Source: Phycisphaerae bacterium
Lineage (GTDB): Bacteria > Chloroflexota > Anaerolineae > 4572-78 > J111
Length of the DNA: 64,000 nt
Direction of reading: 5' to 3'
Assembly (NCBI GenBank): GCA_028285035.1
Contig: JANQQF010000126.1
Coordinates: forward strand, 124,001 to 188,000
Positions 41,154-49,632 of the stretch are shown in pieces. The translations under genes and the position numbers were made by a program. Every line of letters starts with the position of its first letter. The stretch's first letter is position 1. Under the pieces are notes generated by a model. That model ran no database searches. It was not told where the DNA came from and worked only from the letters and a program-made list of their open reading frames with translations.

Positions 41154-42827
41154 TTAGCGGGGAAGATCAATGGTAAAAGTTATGCCTTGTTCTGGTTGAC
41201 TCACTACCTTAACCTGGCCTTGATGTCGATGAATGACCGATTGAGCGATCGATAACTCAAGACCATGGGCCTGGGTTTCACTTTGGTAGAATGGGTCAAA
41301 GATATGGGCTAAATCCTCTTTGGCAAGGCCTGGTCCACTGGTCGCGAGAATAACCTGCACATTACCGCCCTCAGATCGAGTGGATATACGTAAAATGCCC
41401 CCTTGTGGCATTGAGTCCAAGGCATAGTAAAAGAGATTGGATAAAGCAACTTCGATTTGTTCAATATCAACAAGAATACCTGGAATATTGGGATCAAAGC
41501 CGTGTTTTAGTTGAATGTTTTGATAATCAGGGTTTTCTTGACACTTTTTCCATAAATGAGCCAAGAGCCTGTTGACGTTAATTTCTTGTAGCTGTAAAGC
41601 TCGGTCATCCGAAAAATCAAGCAATTCCGTCACAATTTGCCGACATTCCATTGTCTTTTGCTTGAGAATGTGGACTAATTGCTGATGTTGTCCATTCTGC
41701 CCTAGCTGGTCAAGACCATTTAGAATCGCGCTAATTGGGGCCTCAATTTCCTTGGCTACGCCACTGGCTAGATACCCCAAGGCCGCTGCTTTTTCAGTTT
41801 TTATTAACTGTTTGTGGGCAGTTTTAAGTTGAGCAGTCTGAGCAATAAATTTCCTCTTCAACTCACGATTGGATTGCTCAATCCGATCAACGTCTGAGGA
41901 TAATTGATCGTACATTCGTGCGTTTTGAATGGCGATAGAGGCATAATCAGCCATTCCCATCAATAAATTCAAATCGTGATCAGTAAAGGCTTGTCCGGTA
42001 ACTTTATTATTGACAGCTAATACGCCAATAACGGTATCTCGCTCTTTGAGCGGAACGTTAAGCAATGATTTGACCAGATAACCTGTTGTTACCTTAAATA
42101 CATCATGCTGGTTTCGCCCTTGGGCAATGACCGGCCGACCTGTTTGTAGGACCTGCCCTGCAATCGAGCTATTGATTTCCTCATAGAGGCTGTGGGCATA
42201 TTTATCACCGCTACTTCGCGTTGCCCGTAAATATAGCTGATTGGTCTCAGGATCAACCAGCATTAAAGAGCCTTCCATCGCATCAGTAAGATACACTGCC
42301 GCCTCAACAATGCGATTTAGAATTTGCTCCAAGGTCATTACAGAGGTGATTGACCGACCAATACCATATAAAATACGAGTTTCTTGAATTCGGCCTTCTA
42401 GCTGTTGGTTGACCCGCAGTAGGGTATCGGTTAGATTATCCCGCTCTTTTTTTAAGCGAGATACAGCTAAAGCTCGATCTACGGCTTCAAGCATTTCTTC
42501 AACTGTAAATGGCTTGATGATATAGTCACTGGCCCCGAGACGAAACGCCTGAACGGCTGTTCCTTCGGTGCCGTGAAAGGTCATTAGAATTGAAGGAATA
42601 TCTAGCCCATTTTCTCTTAGCGCGGCAAATAACTCCAGGCCACCCATTCTGGGCATTTCAAGATCTGAAATAATGAGATCAATATTATATGATTTGGCAA
42701 TCTTAAGAGCTTCCATCCCATCATTCGCTTGGATGACCTCATAACCACTCGGCTCCAAGACATATTCTCGCAGGAATTGCAAGCTCTCCAAGCGGTCATC
42801 GACCGCTAAAACTGTTTCCCCAGACAC
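41154..42827 (-). CDS. response regulator-GAF-histidine kinase-like protein with degenerate kinase motifs
   Basis: A 557-residue cytoplasmic protein with a CheY-type receiver (about 1-125; LIISDLEMP holds the phosphorylatable Asp and IIKPF the conserved Lys), a coiled coil, a GAF domain (about 150-310), a HisKA-like dimer helix and an HATPase-like domain (about 445-557). The phosphoacceptor His that normally sits in the H-E-x-x-x-P position is Lys359 in VAKEIEAPIS. The G1 box reads LATSGPGL without its Asp, the second N-box Asn is replaced (NLFYYALD) and the G2 box is HGLELS. It is therefore probably a pseudokinase that scaffolds, binds partners or works through its receiver. The nearest genes offer no clear partner. 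Confidence 0.85.
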   Translation of the reverse strand: MSGETVLAVDDRLESLQFLREYVLEPSGYEVIQANDGMEALKIAKSYNIDLIISDLEMPRMGGLELFAALRENGLDIPSILMTFHGTEGTAVQAFRLGASDYIIKPFTVEEMLEAVDRALAVSRLKKERDNLTDTLLRVNQQLEGRIQETRILYGIGRSITSVMTLEQILNRIVEAAVYLTDAMEGSLMLVDPETNQLYLRATRSSGDKYAHSLYEEINSSIAGQVLQTGRPVIAQGRNQHDVFKVTTGYLVKSLLNVPLKERDTVIGVLAVNNKVTGQAFTDHDLNLLMGMADYASIAIQNARMYDQLSSDVDRIEQSNRELKRKFIAQTAQLKTAHKQLIKTEKAAALGYLASGVAKEIEAPISAILNGLDQLGQNGQHQQLVHILKQKTMECRQIVTELLDFSDDRALQLQEINVNRLLAHLWKKCQENPDYQNIQLKHGFDPNIPGILVDIEQIEVALSNLFYYALDSMPQGGILRISTRSEGGNVQVILATSGPGLAKEDLAHIFDPFYQSETQAHGLELSIAQSVIHRHQGQVKVVSQPEQGITFTIDLPR

Positions 42828-43042
42828 GCTATCTCCCTAAGGGGTGGCAATGTTTTCCCACCCAACTTAACACAATTATCTTGTATGTCATATCATAAGG
42901 GGTTCAAATTGTTTTGTAAAGAGGATTTTAGGGGGGATGCGGCAAAAAAGGACTAATTTACCAGATAGATTAATCTCGAATCTGGACAAGCCAGAATTTA
43001 ACCTCTTTAACTGTCAAGTTCTTGTAGACTTAGCCCTAGGCC

Positions 43043-44869
43043 CTAACTTGAATCGCCCGTGCCTACCTTGTAAACGGCTCGCCAAGGACGATAATTACTG
43101 ATAATCTCATCTTCGTGCAGGATTGTGTCATTCTCTTTGACTGTTCGGGTAACTGTCACATTTAACCCGTCATTGGCCCAGTCCACCTGTTCAACAACGC
43201 CTTCAGGTAGAGATGGGTCCTCCTCATAAATGGGCGGACCGGGTTTGATGAGGTTCGTTTGAGTTGGCTCACTGATGATCACTTCTCGATTGGTTGGTGT
43301 GCCATAAAATCGGAAGCTTGTGGTGCCTGCATCAAGGTCTGTGACAGTTTTGATTAGAATATGACCTGGGGTGTCGTTGCGAAACTTAAAGTCAACGCTG
43401 GGCGTGTAAATTGTCGCATCTAAGCCAGGCATTGAATTGGTTTCATACCAGCCTACTCGATACCCATGCGCCCAGCGCTCAACAATTTCGAATCCGCCAA
43501 AAAAGGCGGTACGGAAGACAGTCGTACTAACTTGGCAGACCCCACCGCCGATCCCGACTGTTGTGCGATCGCCAAAAATAATCAACGACTCATCATAGCC
43601 AGCTTCCTTGCTCACATCGCCTAAATGCTCATTAAAGGAGAAAATTTCGCCCGGAGGAATCACTACATTTTGGAATTGTGAGGCGGCTAGATTGATATTA
43701 TGCATTCGACCCGCGCTTGACCCTTTGAAATAGGAGGTCGACTCGCTGATTAACGCCTGAATGCCCAACGCTTCAACATTATCACTGGATATTCTGGGGG
43801 GGATAACTTGCAGCGGAACTTCAACAAGATTTGAACCCCCTGTGAGTAATTTAGGCAAGGCAGCCTGAACCTCGGCGGGATCGATCGTGTATCCGTCTTG
43901 ACTTTCTGTGAGGACAACTACTTTACCCAATTCATCATCAAAATCCAAGGTTGCGTCTTGGGGTGGTTGGTAGACTGCTTCAGAAAATGCCTCTAAATAA
44001 GGGGTTAACTTTTCGGCATCAAGATCAATGCTGACCTCTGATTTGCCCTCTTCATTGATCCATTCAACGACCTCAAGCAAGGGCACAACCGTCTCTGGCT
44101 GTAATGCCCAATCGACTGGGGCCAAACCTTCTGTTTCGGCCCTAAACACTAGCGGTTCATTGAGCAATTGTTCGGCTTGTTTTTCTGCGTCTGATACATC
44201 GGGAATAGCTGGGATCACTTCTTGAACAAAGAGGGTGACTTGATCATTTGTTTGTGAGAACAGGGTTTCCTCAATCGCTGTAAGCGCGGACTCTTGATGA
44301 AGTTGCTGGCCTCTTTGGGCAGGAATAGCCTCAACCCGCGCTTCTGGGTGAATAATCAACTTAGCATTTTGAGGCGGCATATTGATTTCTTGTGCTAACT
44401 CTTGGATGATCTCATTGGTTGGACCGGTGTCATACCATAGAAACGGATCAATCTCGCGCGGTGAGGTGAGTAATGACAAATGAGTGACCATATCGGTGGT
44501 AAAATTTCCTTGTCGGCCAATGGCATAGATATCATTGGCAATCACCGTTGTGTTGATTCGCATGCCTAATTCTTGGCTGGTGAAGATCCATTGTTGCTCA
44601 TCTGTTTTGAGGGTAATTGTACGATTTAGGTACTCAGGGGCCGCCGCCGCAATGGCTTCTGTCAGTTCGACTTTCGTCATTCCGCCTGCCTCGATGCCCA
44701 TCACTGAGATACCTGGATAGACACGATTGAGATAAACTGCCTGGAAGATAAGGGTAGTGAAAAGCATCAGGATGAGAATACCACCAGCTATAGCCACAAA
44801 AGAAAGGGGAAGCCAAAATTTTATGAGTTTCGAGGATTTTAGCGATGTGATTTGACCTAGTTGTGCCAT
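43043..44869 (-). CDS. VanW family protein with peptidoglycan-binding-like repeats
   Basis: A 608-residue protein with one membrane helix (about 20-42) and an extracytoplasmic region. It has two PG_binding_4-like repeats (about 55-370; VMGIEAGGMTKVELTEAI starts the first), then the VanW domain (about 390-510) with its typical SFNEHLGDVSKEAGYDES and GGGVCQVSTTVFRTAFFGGFEIVERWAH, and a short G5-like end. VanW was named for an accessory vancomycin-resistance gene but is common in bacteria lacking resistance; its function is unknown. GGAG lies about 10 nt before the ATG. Confidence 0.87.
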   Translation of the reverse strand: MAQLGQITSLKSSKLIKFWLPLSFVAIAGGILILMLFTTLIFQAVYLNRVYPGISVMGIEAGGMTKVELTEAIAAAAPEYLNRTITLKTDEQQWIFTSQELGMRINTTVIANDIYAIGRQGNFTTDMVTHLSLLTSPREIDPFLWYDTGPTNEIIQELAQEINMPPQNAKLIIHPEARVEAIPAQRGQQLHQESALTAIEETLFSQTNDQVTLFVQEVIPAIPDVSDAEKQAEQLLNEPLVFRAETEGLAPVDWALQPETVVPLLEVVEWINEEGKSEVSIDLDAEKLTPYLEAFSEAVYQPPQDATLDFDDELGKVVVLTESQDGYTIDPAEVQAALPKLLTGGSNLVEVPLQVIPPRISSDNVEALGIQALISESTSYFKGSSAGRMHNINLAASQFQNVVIPPGEIFSFNEHLGDVSKEAGYDESLIIFGDRTTVGIGGGVCQVSTTVFRTAFFGGFEIVERWAHGYRVGWYETNSMPGLDATIYTPSVDFKFRNDTPGHILIKTVTDLDAGTTSFRFYGTPTNREVIISEPTQTNLIKPGPPIYEEDPSLPEGVVEQVDWANDGLNVTVTRTVKENDTILHEDEIISNYRPWRAVYKVGTGDSS

Positions 44870-45022
44870 AAAGTTGGAACTCCATCCCGATTAGTTACGT
44901 TGATTATTATACACTAGGTTGAAGAAATTTCTTCAAAATTTGTACATAAGTTTAGCTGGAATATCTGATGAATCTAAATATACCGATGTGATAACACAAT
45001 GTCAACTTACAGTATGTAATAC

Positions 45023-45040
45023 TAACATTATGTAATGTTA
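45023..45040. promoter_or_regulatory. possible operator palindrome upstream of the zinc-finger gene
   Basis: TAACATTA (45023-45030) and TAATGTTA (45033-45040) form an inverted repeat with a 2-bp centre, 76 bp before the start of the DnaJ-type zinc protein gene. The protein that might bind it is unknown. Confidence 0.35.
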
Positions 45041-45115
45041 TATACACTGATTGTTAATTTGTTTATTCAATCAGTGATTGTAAAATTGACCAATCTTACG
45101 AAAGTAGGTGATTTT

Positions 45116-45376
45116 ATGGCGAAAAAATATCCAAACAACCCGCCAGTAAATATCGGTGAGGTGTATGAGAGACGATGTGACCATTGCAACGGTAATGGTC
45201 AAGAGCCTGGCCTGCAGGATTTGACCTGTCGCGAATGTATTGGACGGGGACGTCGTAAATGGCGGATTGTTGAGTGCAAAACCTGCAAAGGCAGTGGTCG
45301 CTCTTCAAAATTTTTTGGCTTTACAAAGTGTGATGACTGCGATAAACGCGGCTGGCGAATGATTGATATTGGTTAA
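45116..45376 (+). CDS. DnaJ-type zinc-finger protein (86 aa)
   Basis: An 86-residue protein made almost wholly of four CxxC motifs: RCDHCNGNG, LTCRECIGRG, VECKTCKGSG and TKCDDCDKRG. The first three match CxxCxGxG, the zinc-binding repeat of DnaJ, and would form two zinc sites. There is no J-domain, so it is a free-standing zinc-finger module for RNA, protein or chaperone contact. The start at 45116 is chosen for AGGTG 5-7 nt upstream; an earlier frame start at 45035 has none and adds an unlikely hydrophobic leader. Confidence 0.8.
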   Translation: MAKKYPNNPPVNIGEVYERRCDHCNGNGQEPGLQDLTCRECIGRGRRKWRIVECKTCKGSGRSSKFFGFTKCDDCDKRGWRMIDIG

Positions 45377-45386
45377 GGGTGTCACA

Positions 45387-45415
45387 GTTTGGCGTAGCGG
45401 TTTCTTTCGCCAAAC
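45387..45415. terminator. hairpin after the zinc-finger gene
   Basis: GTTTGGCG (45387-45394) pairs with CGCCAAAC (45408-45415), 10 nt after the stop; it may aid termination with the palindrome that follows. Confidence 0.45.
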
Positions 45416-45424
45416 ACTAAAATA

Positions 45425-45466
45425 TAAAGTTCCGACACCCTGAGCGCTCAGGGTGTCGGAACTTTA
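45425..45466. terminator. 42-bp perfect palindrome in a convergent intergenic region
   Basis: Positions 45425-45445 are the exact reverse complement of 45446-45466 with no loop; the arms centre on GAGC/GCTC. The palindrome lies between the 3' ends of the zinc-finger gene (+) and the anti-sigma gene (-), so it probably acts as a bidirectional terminator or 3'-end stabiliser. Perfect palindromes of this length without a loop are rare because they are unstable in replication. Confidence 0.75.
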
Positions 45467-45508
45467 CGGGGTTCAAAGGCATTTCCAAATTAGTTAGGAG
45501 GTTGCCGA

Positions 45509-45745
45509 CTATTGACCTTGTTCTGATTCCTGAACCATAAGCCGGATGGACTCGAATAGTTCATCACAATTGGCACAGTGCCCAAGATGCTCCTTGACCA
45601 AGACCATCAACTCAGATGGTGTAGCCTCAGTCGATAAGATGTCGGCATACTGATCCAACAAATTGTAACATTCCTCACAACTTAGCTTTGGCTGCGTATC
45701 ATCTAAAGCTAAATCTAATAAGGTTTGCCATAAGGGTTTACTCAT
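45509..45745 (-). CDS. zinc-finger anti-sigma factor
   Basis: A 78-residue protein with CEECYNLLDQYADIL near the start and the HxxxCxxC motif of zinc anti-sigma (ZAS) domains as HLGHCANC. It has no membrane helix, so it is a cytoplasmic, possibly redox-sensitive, holder of the sigma factor. It lies 92 bp after the ECF sigma gene on the same strand, the usual regulator-partner order. Confidence 0.85.
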   Translation of the reverse strand: MSKPLWQTLLDLALDDTQPKLSCEECYNLLDQYADILSTEATPSELMVLVKEHLGHCANCDELFESIRLMVQESEQGQ

Positions 45746-45837
45746 TTTACTGCTCCAGCATCATTCAAATAGTAATCATTGTTTCAAGGTAGACCCTGTG
45801 CACAGTCAACTGTTTAGACGGGTCGTTTACAACAATC

Positions 45838-46488
45838 TTACCCACTCTCACTAAATAGTTGTAAAATGTATTGAGCCTCTAATCCAGACTCTAACAACCT
45901 TCGCTTTAGTTTTGTGCGAGCGTCATGCAATAACTTATAAACGTTATTCGCGTTTGTCTCAAGTAGGTCCGCTACCTTTTGGACAGGCATATTCTCCACT
46001 CGAACGGATACAAGCACCTGTCGTTGTCGCTCGGTTAACTCATTTTTGATAACATCCAATATCGTTTCCCACACCTGCTGGCGTTCACTTTGGGTATCAG
46101 GATTGCTGCCTGGGGCGGTATCAACATTGAGAATTTCCTGCAGGGCCGTTCCCGCCTCCGTAATAGCGTCTAGGGAGAGATCTTTCCATTTGGCCCGTCG
46201 CAATTCGCTGATGGTGTGATTCGCGGCGATTTTTGTGGCCCAGGTGGTAAACTTACTTTTGCCTTGAAACGTATCTAAATTAGATTGGACTTTCAAGAGG
46301 GCATCCTGAGTAAAGTCCTCACTCATTTGTTGTAGTTCGGCGTCGGCCAAATAGCCCAAATCGCTACGATTTCGTAGATAGGCCATCACCCCGCGTTTAA
46401 GGTATTTGCGTAGCTCCTCAATGGCTGCTGCCTGTTGTGGGTGCCCATTGCGTAGCTCTTCCAGCCACATTTCATTGTTTCGTTCCAT
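45838..46488 (-). CDS. RNA polymerase sigma factor, sigma-70 family (ECF-like)
   Basis: A 216-residue sigma factor with region 2 (about 45-110; DFTQDALLKVQSNLDTF and FTTWATKIAANHTISELRR) and region 4 (about 150-205; LTERQRQVLVSVRVENMPVQKVADLLETNANNVYKLLHDARTKL written here as its two halves, ending in the DNA-reading helix). The Asn-Ala-Asn-Asn turn in region 4.2 is somewhat unusual. It is followed by its putative anti-sigma gene. Its regulon is not known; a likely auto-regulated promoter upstream of 46488 was not clear to me. Confidence 0.9.
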   Translation of the reverse strand: MERNNEMWLEELRNGHPQQAAAIEELRKYLKRGVMAYLRNRSDLGYLADAELQQMSEDFTQDALLKVQSNLDTFQGKSKFTTWATKIAANHTISELRRAKWKDLSLDAITEAGTALQEILNVDTAPGSNPDTQSERQQVWETILDVIKNELTERQRQVLVSVRVENMPVQKVADLLETNANNVYKLLHDARTKLKRRLLESGLEAQYILQLFSESG

Positions 46489-46520
46489 GAACTAACATCC
46501 TTGGTTCAAATGATGCTTCC

Positions 46521-49328
46521 CTATTGTACCGAAATTTTAAAATTATCTAAAATAACATGATCATTCACAATTTCATCATTTTCTAAAACGGGCAATCTCG
46601 TAAAATCCTGTACGTCATATAACCCCACCCGAATTCGATACCCATCAGGCTTCGCTGCTATATCCGAGGGGATTTGAAGCTGATAGGCATCACTTAGATA
46701 TTCGTTCGGCAGCCAACTGGTTGTTGGAAATTGTCCCCCCCCTGGAATTTGATCCTGTTGACTAATAATCTGCCCCTCTTCATCAATCAGATGAACAAAC
46801 ACAGCCCAACTTCGGTCAAATAAGGCAATCCCTTGCCAATACAACGTAATTGGCATTGAGTCGCCCGGTTGCACCGTTAAATGGGGAACATCTACCCCGA
46901 TTAATTTGGCTTGATTGCCAAAGTTAACGGATAAATTAGTTTGGGGCGAGGGTGGCTCGAAATTGCGGGGGCGATCAATGGTTTCGATAACCTCAAGTAA
47001 TAACTGTTCATAACCCTCCACAATCAGGGGAGCTTGCTCAGATGAAAGGATTGTTAGTAATAGTCGGTATTGTCCGGGTGACAATGTTGGCGGTAAGACA
47101 ACATCGTGGGGATCGCGTAGAATCGTACCCGTTTGCCAGCTATCTGTTGGTTGGATTGGCCGTTGTTGGTGATCAACAACGAGTTCCCCCGTCTCATTTT
47201 GAAGCTGAATCGAAATGGTATAATTATCAGGCTGATCTACGAGTGAATGCCAGAACAAGGTGAGTGGCAGCCTTTGCCCTGCCTTATATGGCCCATGACC
47301 GAGACTGTAGCCCACTAATTCGACCGTTTCCCCAAATCTGCTATTTTTTTGATGCTGTACCGGAAAGGCACTTGGGACGATGGGAGGCTGCGGCTCAACA
47401 ATTGTAACGGCCCCAAACAACAACTCAGCCCCCATCGGCTGGCCTTGCTCATCAAGCAAATCCAACGGAGCAGCGTCATCAACCCGACGAACACTCAAGA
47501 GCAGATTGTACTCACCTGGTGGCGTTCCGGCTGAAATCAACAGGCCGTGACGATCTGCCAGGACTTCTCCCAAGGCGAGGTCCGTAAAAAATTTCTGGTT
47601 GCCTTGGGGATGACTATCACGACTAGCCCAAGTACGACCATCCTGGTCAACCAATCTTAAACTGACCCGATAAGCACTCCCCAAGCTTTTTTTCTTTTGC
47701 CAGATGAGAGAAACCGGAATAATACCTCGCCCCGCTTCATAACTTCCCTGCCCAACTTGGGACTCGACAATGGAAAGCCGATTAGCAAAATTTGCGGTCG
47801 GGCCATCCACGAGATTTTCTTGAGCACCATAGGTCAAGGTTAATTTGGTTTCGGGGCTATACCATTGCAGTAAGGTTGGGTAGCCTAGTGAGGCAATCGT
47901 TGTTTCTGCTTCATCCTCCCAAATATGTCCCGAGGCTTGATAGGCGGGAAACCATAGGCGCGGCGAAGTGTCGAAAATTTGTTGTAAATCAGCCACTCGC
48001 TGTGGCTCACCACTCGTTTCAGCCCAACCTGCGCCCCACTCGGGCACGATAAACAGGCGAGGCCGTGGTTCTGATAGGTAGGCTTGATAGAAGCCCAATT
48101 GCCATTGATAACTGGCTAAAATCGTGTCCGCTTCTGTCGCTCTTGCCTGAATGTCTTGCAAAAGGGGGCGGTAATCTTCATCGATGTAACGAGGCGTTGT
48201 ATAAAATCCAAATAAGTTGATGGCCGTGATCGATACCAAGCCCAGCATCGTAAATGTCCCGACGAGCTTGCTTTGGTTCCACAGCCAACCTAACCCAGCC
48301 CCGATAAATATCCAGTAGGCTGGTGCAGCAAGTAATAACGTACGTTCAAAATAAAGGGGGTTAAAGGGGAAAATTAAATTAACCCCAAACCCAAGTATCA
48401 GCGGGATAAACAGATACAAAAATATGTAGCGATAGGGCTTATTACGATTGAAATATAGGGCGACTAAAAACCCTAATGAGGCGATCAGAATAAAGGGCAA
48501 TGTTCCCCAAATTGCGCCCCAAGCCGGGGGGAGATGCCCCAAACTAAAGGCGACAAAATGATCCCCCATAAATTCAAATATGTTGAGCGGTAGATACCCT
48601 TCGACATCCCGCTTATTTTCAACATAATTTGTTAGACTTGATCCTAAATAGGCCAACCAAGGGAGATAGAGTAATCCTACTCCAGAAAAGGGAGCAATAA
48701 TTTGGAGGAATGATTTTTGGTGTTCAGATTTGCCAAATAATGCAGGTAAACTAGCCAGAAGTTGAGCAAAGATAATGAAGGCGGCAAAGTAGTGGGTATA
48801 AAAGGCGGCGGTGGTAGTGAGGAGATAGCCGAGCCAAACGGTTCGGTTGGACGGCTCTCGTTGCAGTCGAATAAACCAGTATAATGAAAGCGCACCCAGC
48901 AGGGTCACCAGCCCATACATTCTAACTTCCTGAGCATAGTAGACAGCCATCGGCATCACCGCGATAATTCCGGCACTTATCAGTCCAACCATACGATTGA
49001 ACAAACGATTGCCCAAACCATGGGCAGTTGGAATGAGTAGCGTGCCCACCACAACCGAAAATAAACGGGCTTCTTCCGCCCCGACCCCAACACCACTCAA
49101 CCAAACTTTGAGCAGAATGTAATACAATGGCGGGTGAATATCAATCGCGGTTAAGGCCAATAAATCAAAGAGGGGATGGAGTGCCAGATAAAAACTCCAC
49201 CCTTCATCCCCCCACAACGGCTGAAAATCTAACTGTTGTACGCGAAGGGTAAAGCCGACCAGACAGAATAAAAGCACCCAGAAAGGGGTGTATAATTTTT
49301 GAAGAGATAAAGATGTAAACTTACTCAT
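46521..49328 (-). CDS. GT39-family (GT-C) membrane glycosyltransferase with large exterior domain
   Basis: A 935-residue protein. The first 400 residues carry about ten membrane helices with the GT-C acidic motif LWGDEGWSFYL in the first exterior loop and DIHPPLYYILLKVW in the next, as in dolichyl/undecaprenyl-phosphate-sugar-dependent mannosyltransferases (GT39/PMT_2). A beta-rich exterior region of about 500 residues follows, with two or three similar segments beginning like GYSLGHGPYKAGQRLPLTLFWHS. The donor is probably a polyprenyl-phosphate sugar; the acceptor is unknown. The frame opens to 49391, but the ATG at 49328 gives a normal N-terminus. Confidence 0.82.
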   Translation of the reverse strand: MSKFTSLSLQKLYTPFWVLLFCLVGFTLRVQQLDFQPLWGDEGWSFYLALHPLFDLLALTAIDIHPPLYYILLKVWLSGVGVGAEEARLFSVVVGTLLIPTAHGLGNRLFNRMVGLISAGIIAVMPMAVYYAQEVRMYGLVTLLGALSLYWFIRLQREPSNRTVWLGYLLTTTAAFYTHYFAAFIIFAQLLASLPALFGKSEHQKSFLQIIAPFSGVGLLYLPWLAYLGSSLTNYVENKRDVEGYLPLNIFEFMGDHFVAFSLGHLPPAWGAIWGTLPFILIASLGFLVALYFNRNKPYRYIFLYLFIPLILGFGVNLIFPFNPLYFERTLLLAAPAYWIFIGAGLGWLWNQSKLVGTFTMLGLVSITAINLFGFYTTPRYIDEDYRPLLQDIQARATEADTILASYQWQLGFYQAYLSEPRPRLFIVPEWGAGWAETSGEPQRVADLQQIFDTSPRLWFPAYQASGHIWEDEAETTIASLGYPTLLQWYSPETKLTLTYGAQENLVDGPTANFANRLSIVESQVGQGSYEAGRGIIPVSLIWQKKKSLGSAYRVSLRLVDQDGRTWASRDSHPQGNQKFFTDLALGEVLADRHGLLISAGTPPGEYNLLLSVRRVDDAAPLDLLDEQGQPMGAELLFGAVTIVEPQPPIVPSAFPVQHQKNSRFGETVELVGYSLGHGPYKAGQRLPLTLFWHSLVDQPDNYTISIQLQNETGELVVDHQQRPIQPTDSWQTGTILRDPHDVVLPPTLSPGQYRLLLTILSSEQAPLIVEGYEQLLLEVIETIDRPRNFEPPSPQTNLSVNFGNQAKLIGVDVPHLTVQPGDSMPITLYWQGIALFDRSWAVFVHLIDEEGQIISQQDQIPGGGQFPTTSWLPNEYLSDAYQLQIPSDIAAKPDGYRIRVGLYDVQDFTRLPVLENDEIVNDHVILDNFKISVQ

Positions 49329-49408
49329 TGCATCAGTGCCAAGTCTCGCCTCTATGTTTAAGTAAGAATGAGTGGCACGAAAGTATACCATAGAGCTTTT
49401 TCATGCAA

Positions 49409-49448
49409 AATGGTCAGGATTGCAGAAATTTCTGCAATCCTGACCATT
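49409..49448. repeat. 40-bp perfect palindrome in a divergent promoter region
   Basis: Positions 49409-49428 are the exact reverse complement of 49429-49448, without a loop. Unlike the one at 45425-45466 it sits between the 5' ends of two divergent genes, so it is not an ordinary terminator for either. It could be an operator, end a short divergent transcript, or be a remnant of a mobile sequence. Confidence 0.8.
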
Positions 49449-49632
49449 GAAATGTTTGACTTTTTTGTTTAGATTAATTTGAGTCTAGTGAGACTTATCA
49501 TTTATGACTTGTAGGACGATTACTCAAATAAATAGAACCTCATTTGCATTTGCTTTACAAATTACTTAAATTTAGCTAGGATTATCTTATTTATAATTTG
49601 ACCTGTTAACTCAAAGAGAGACCATACTTTCA

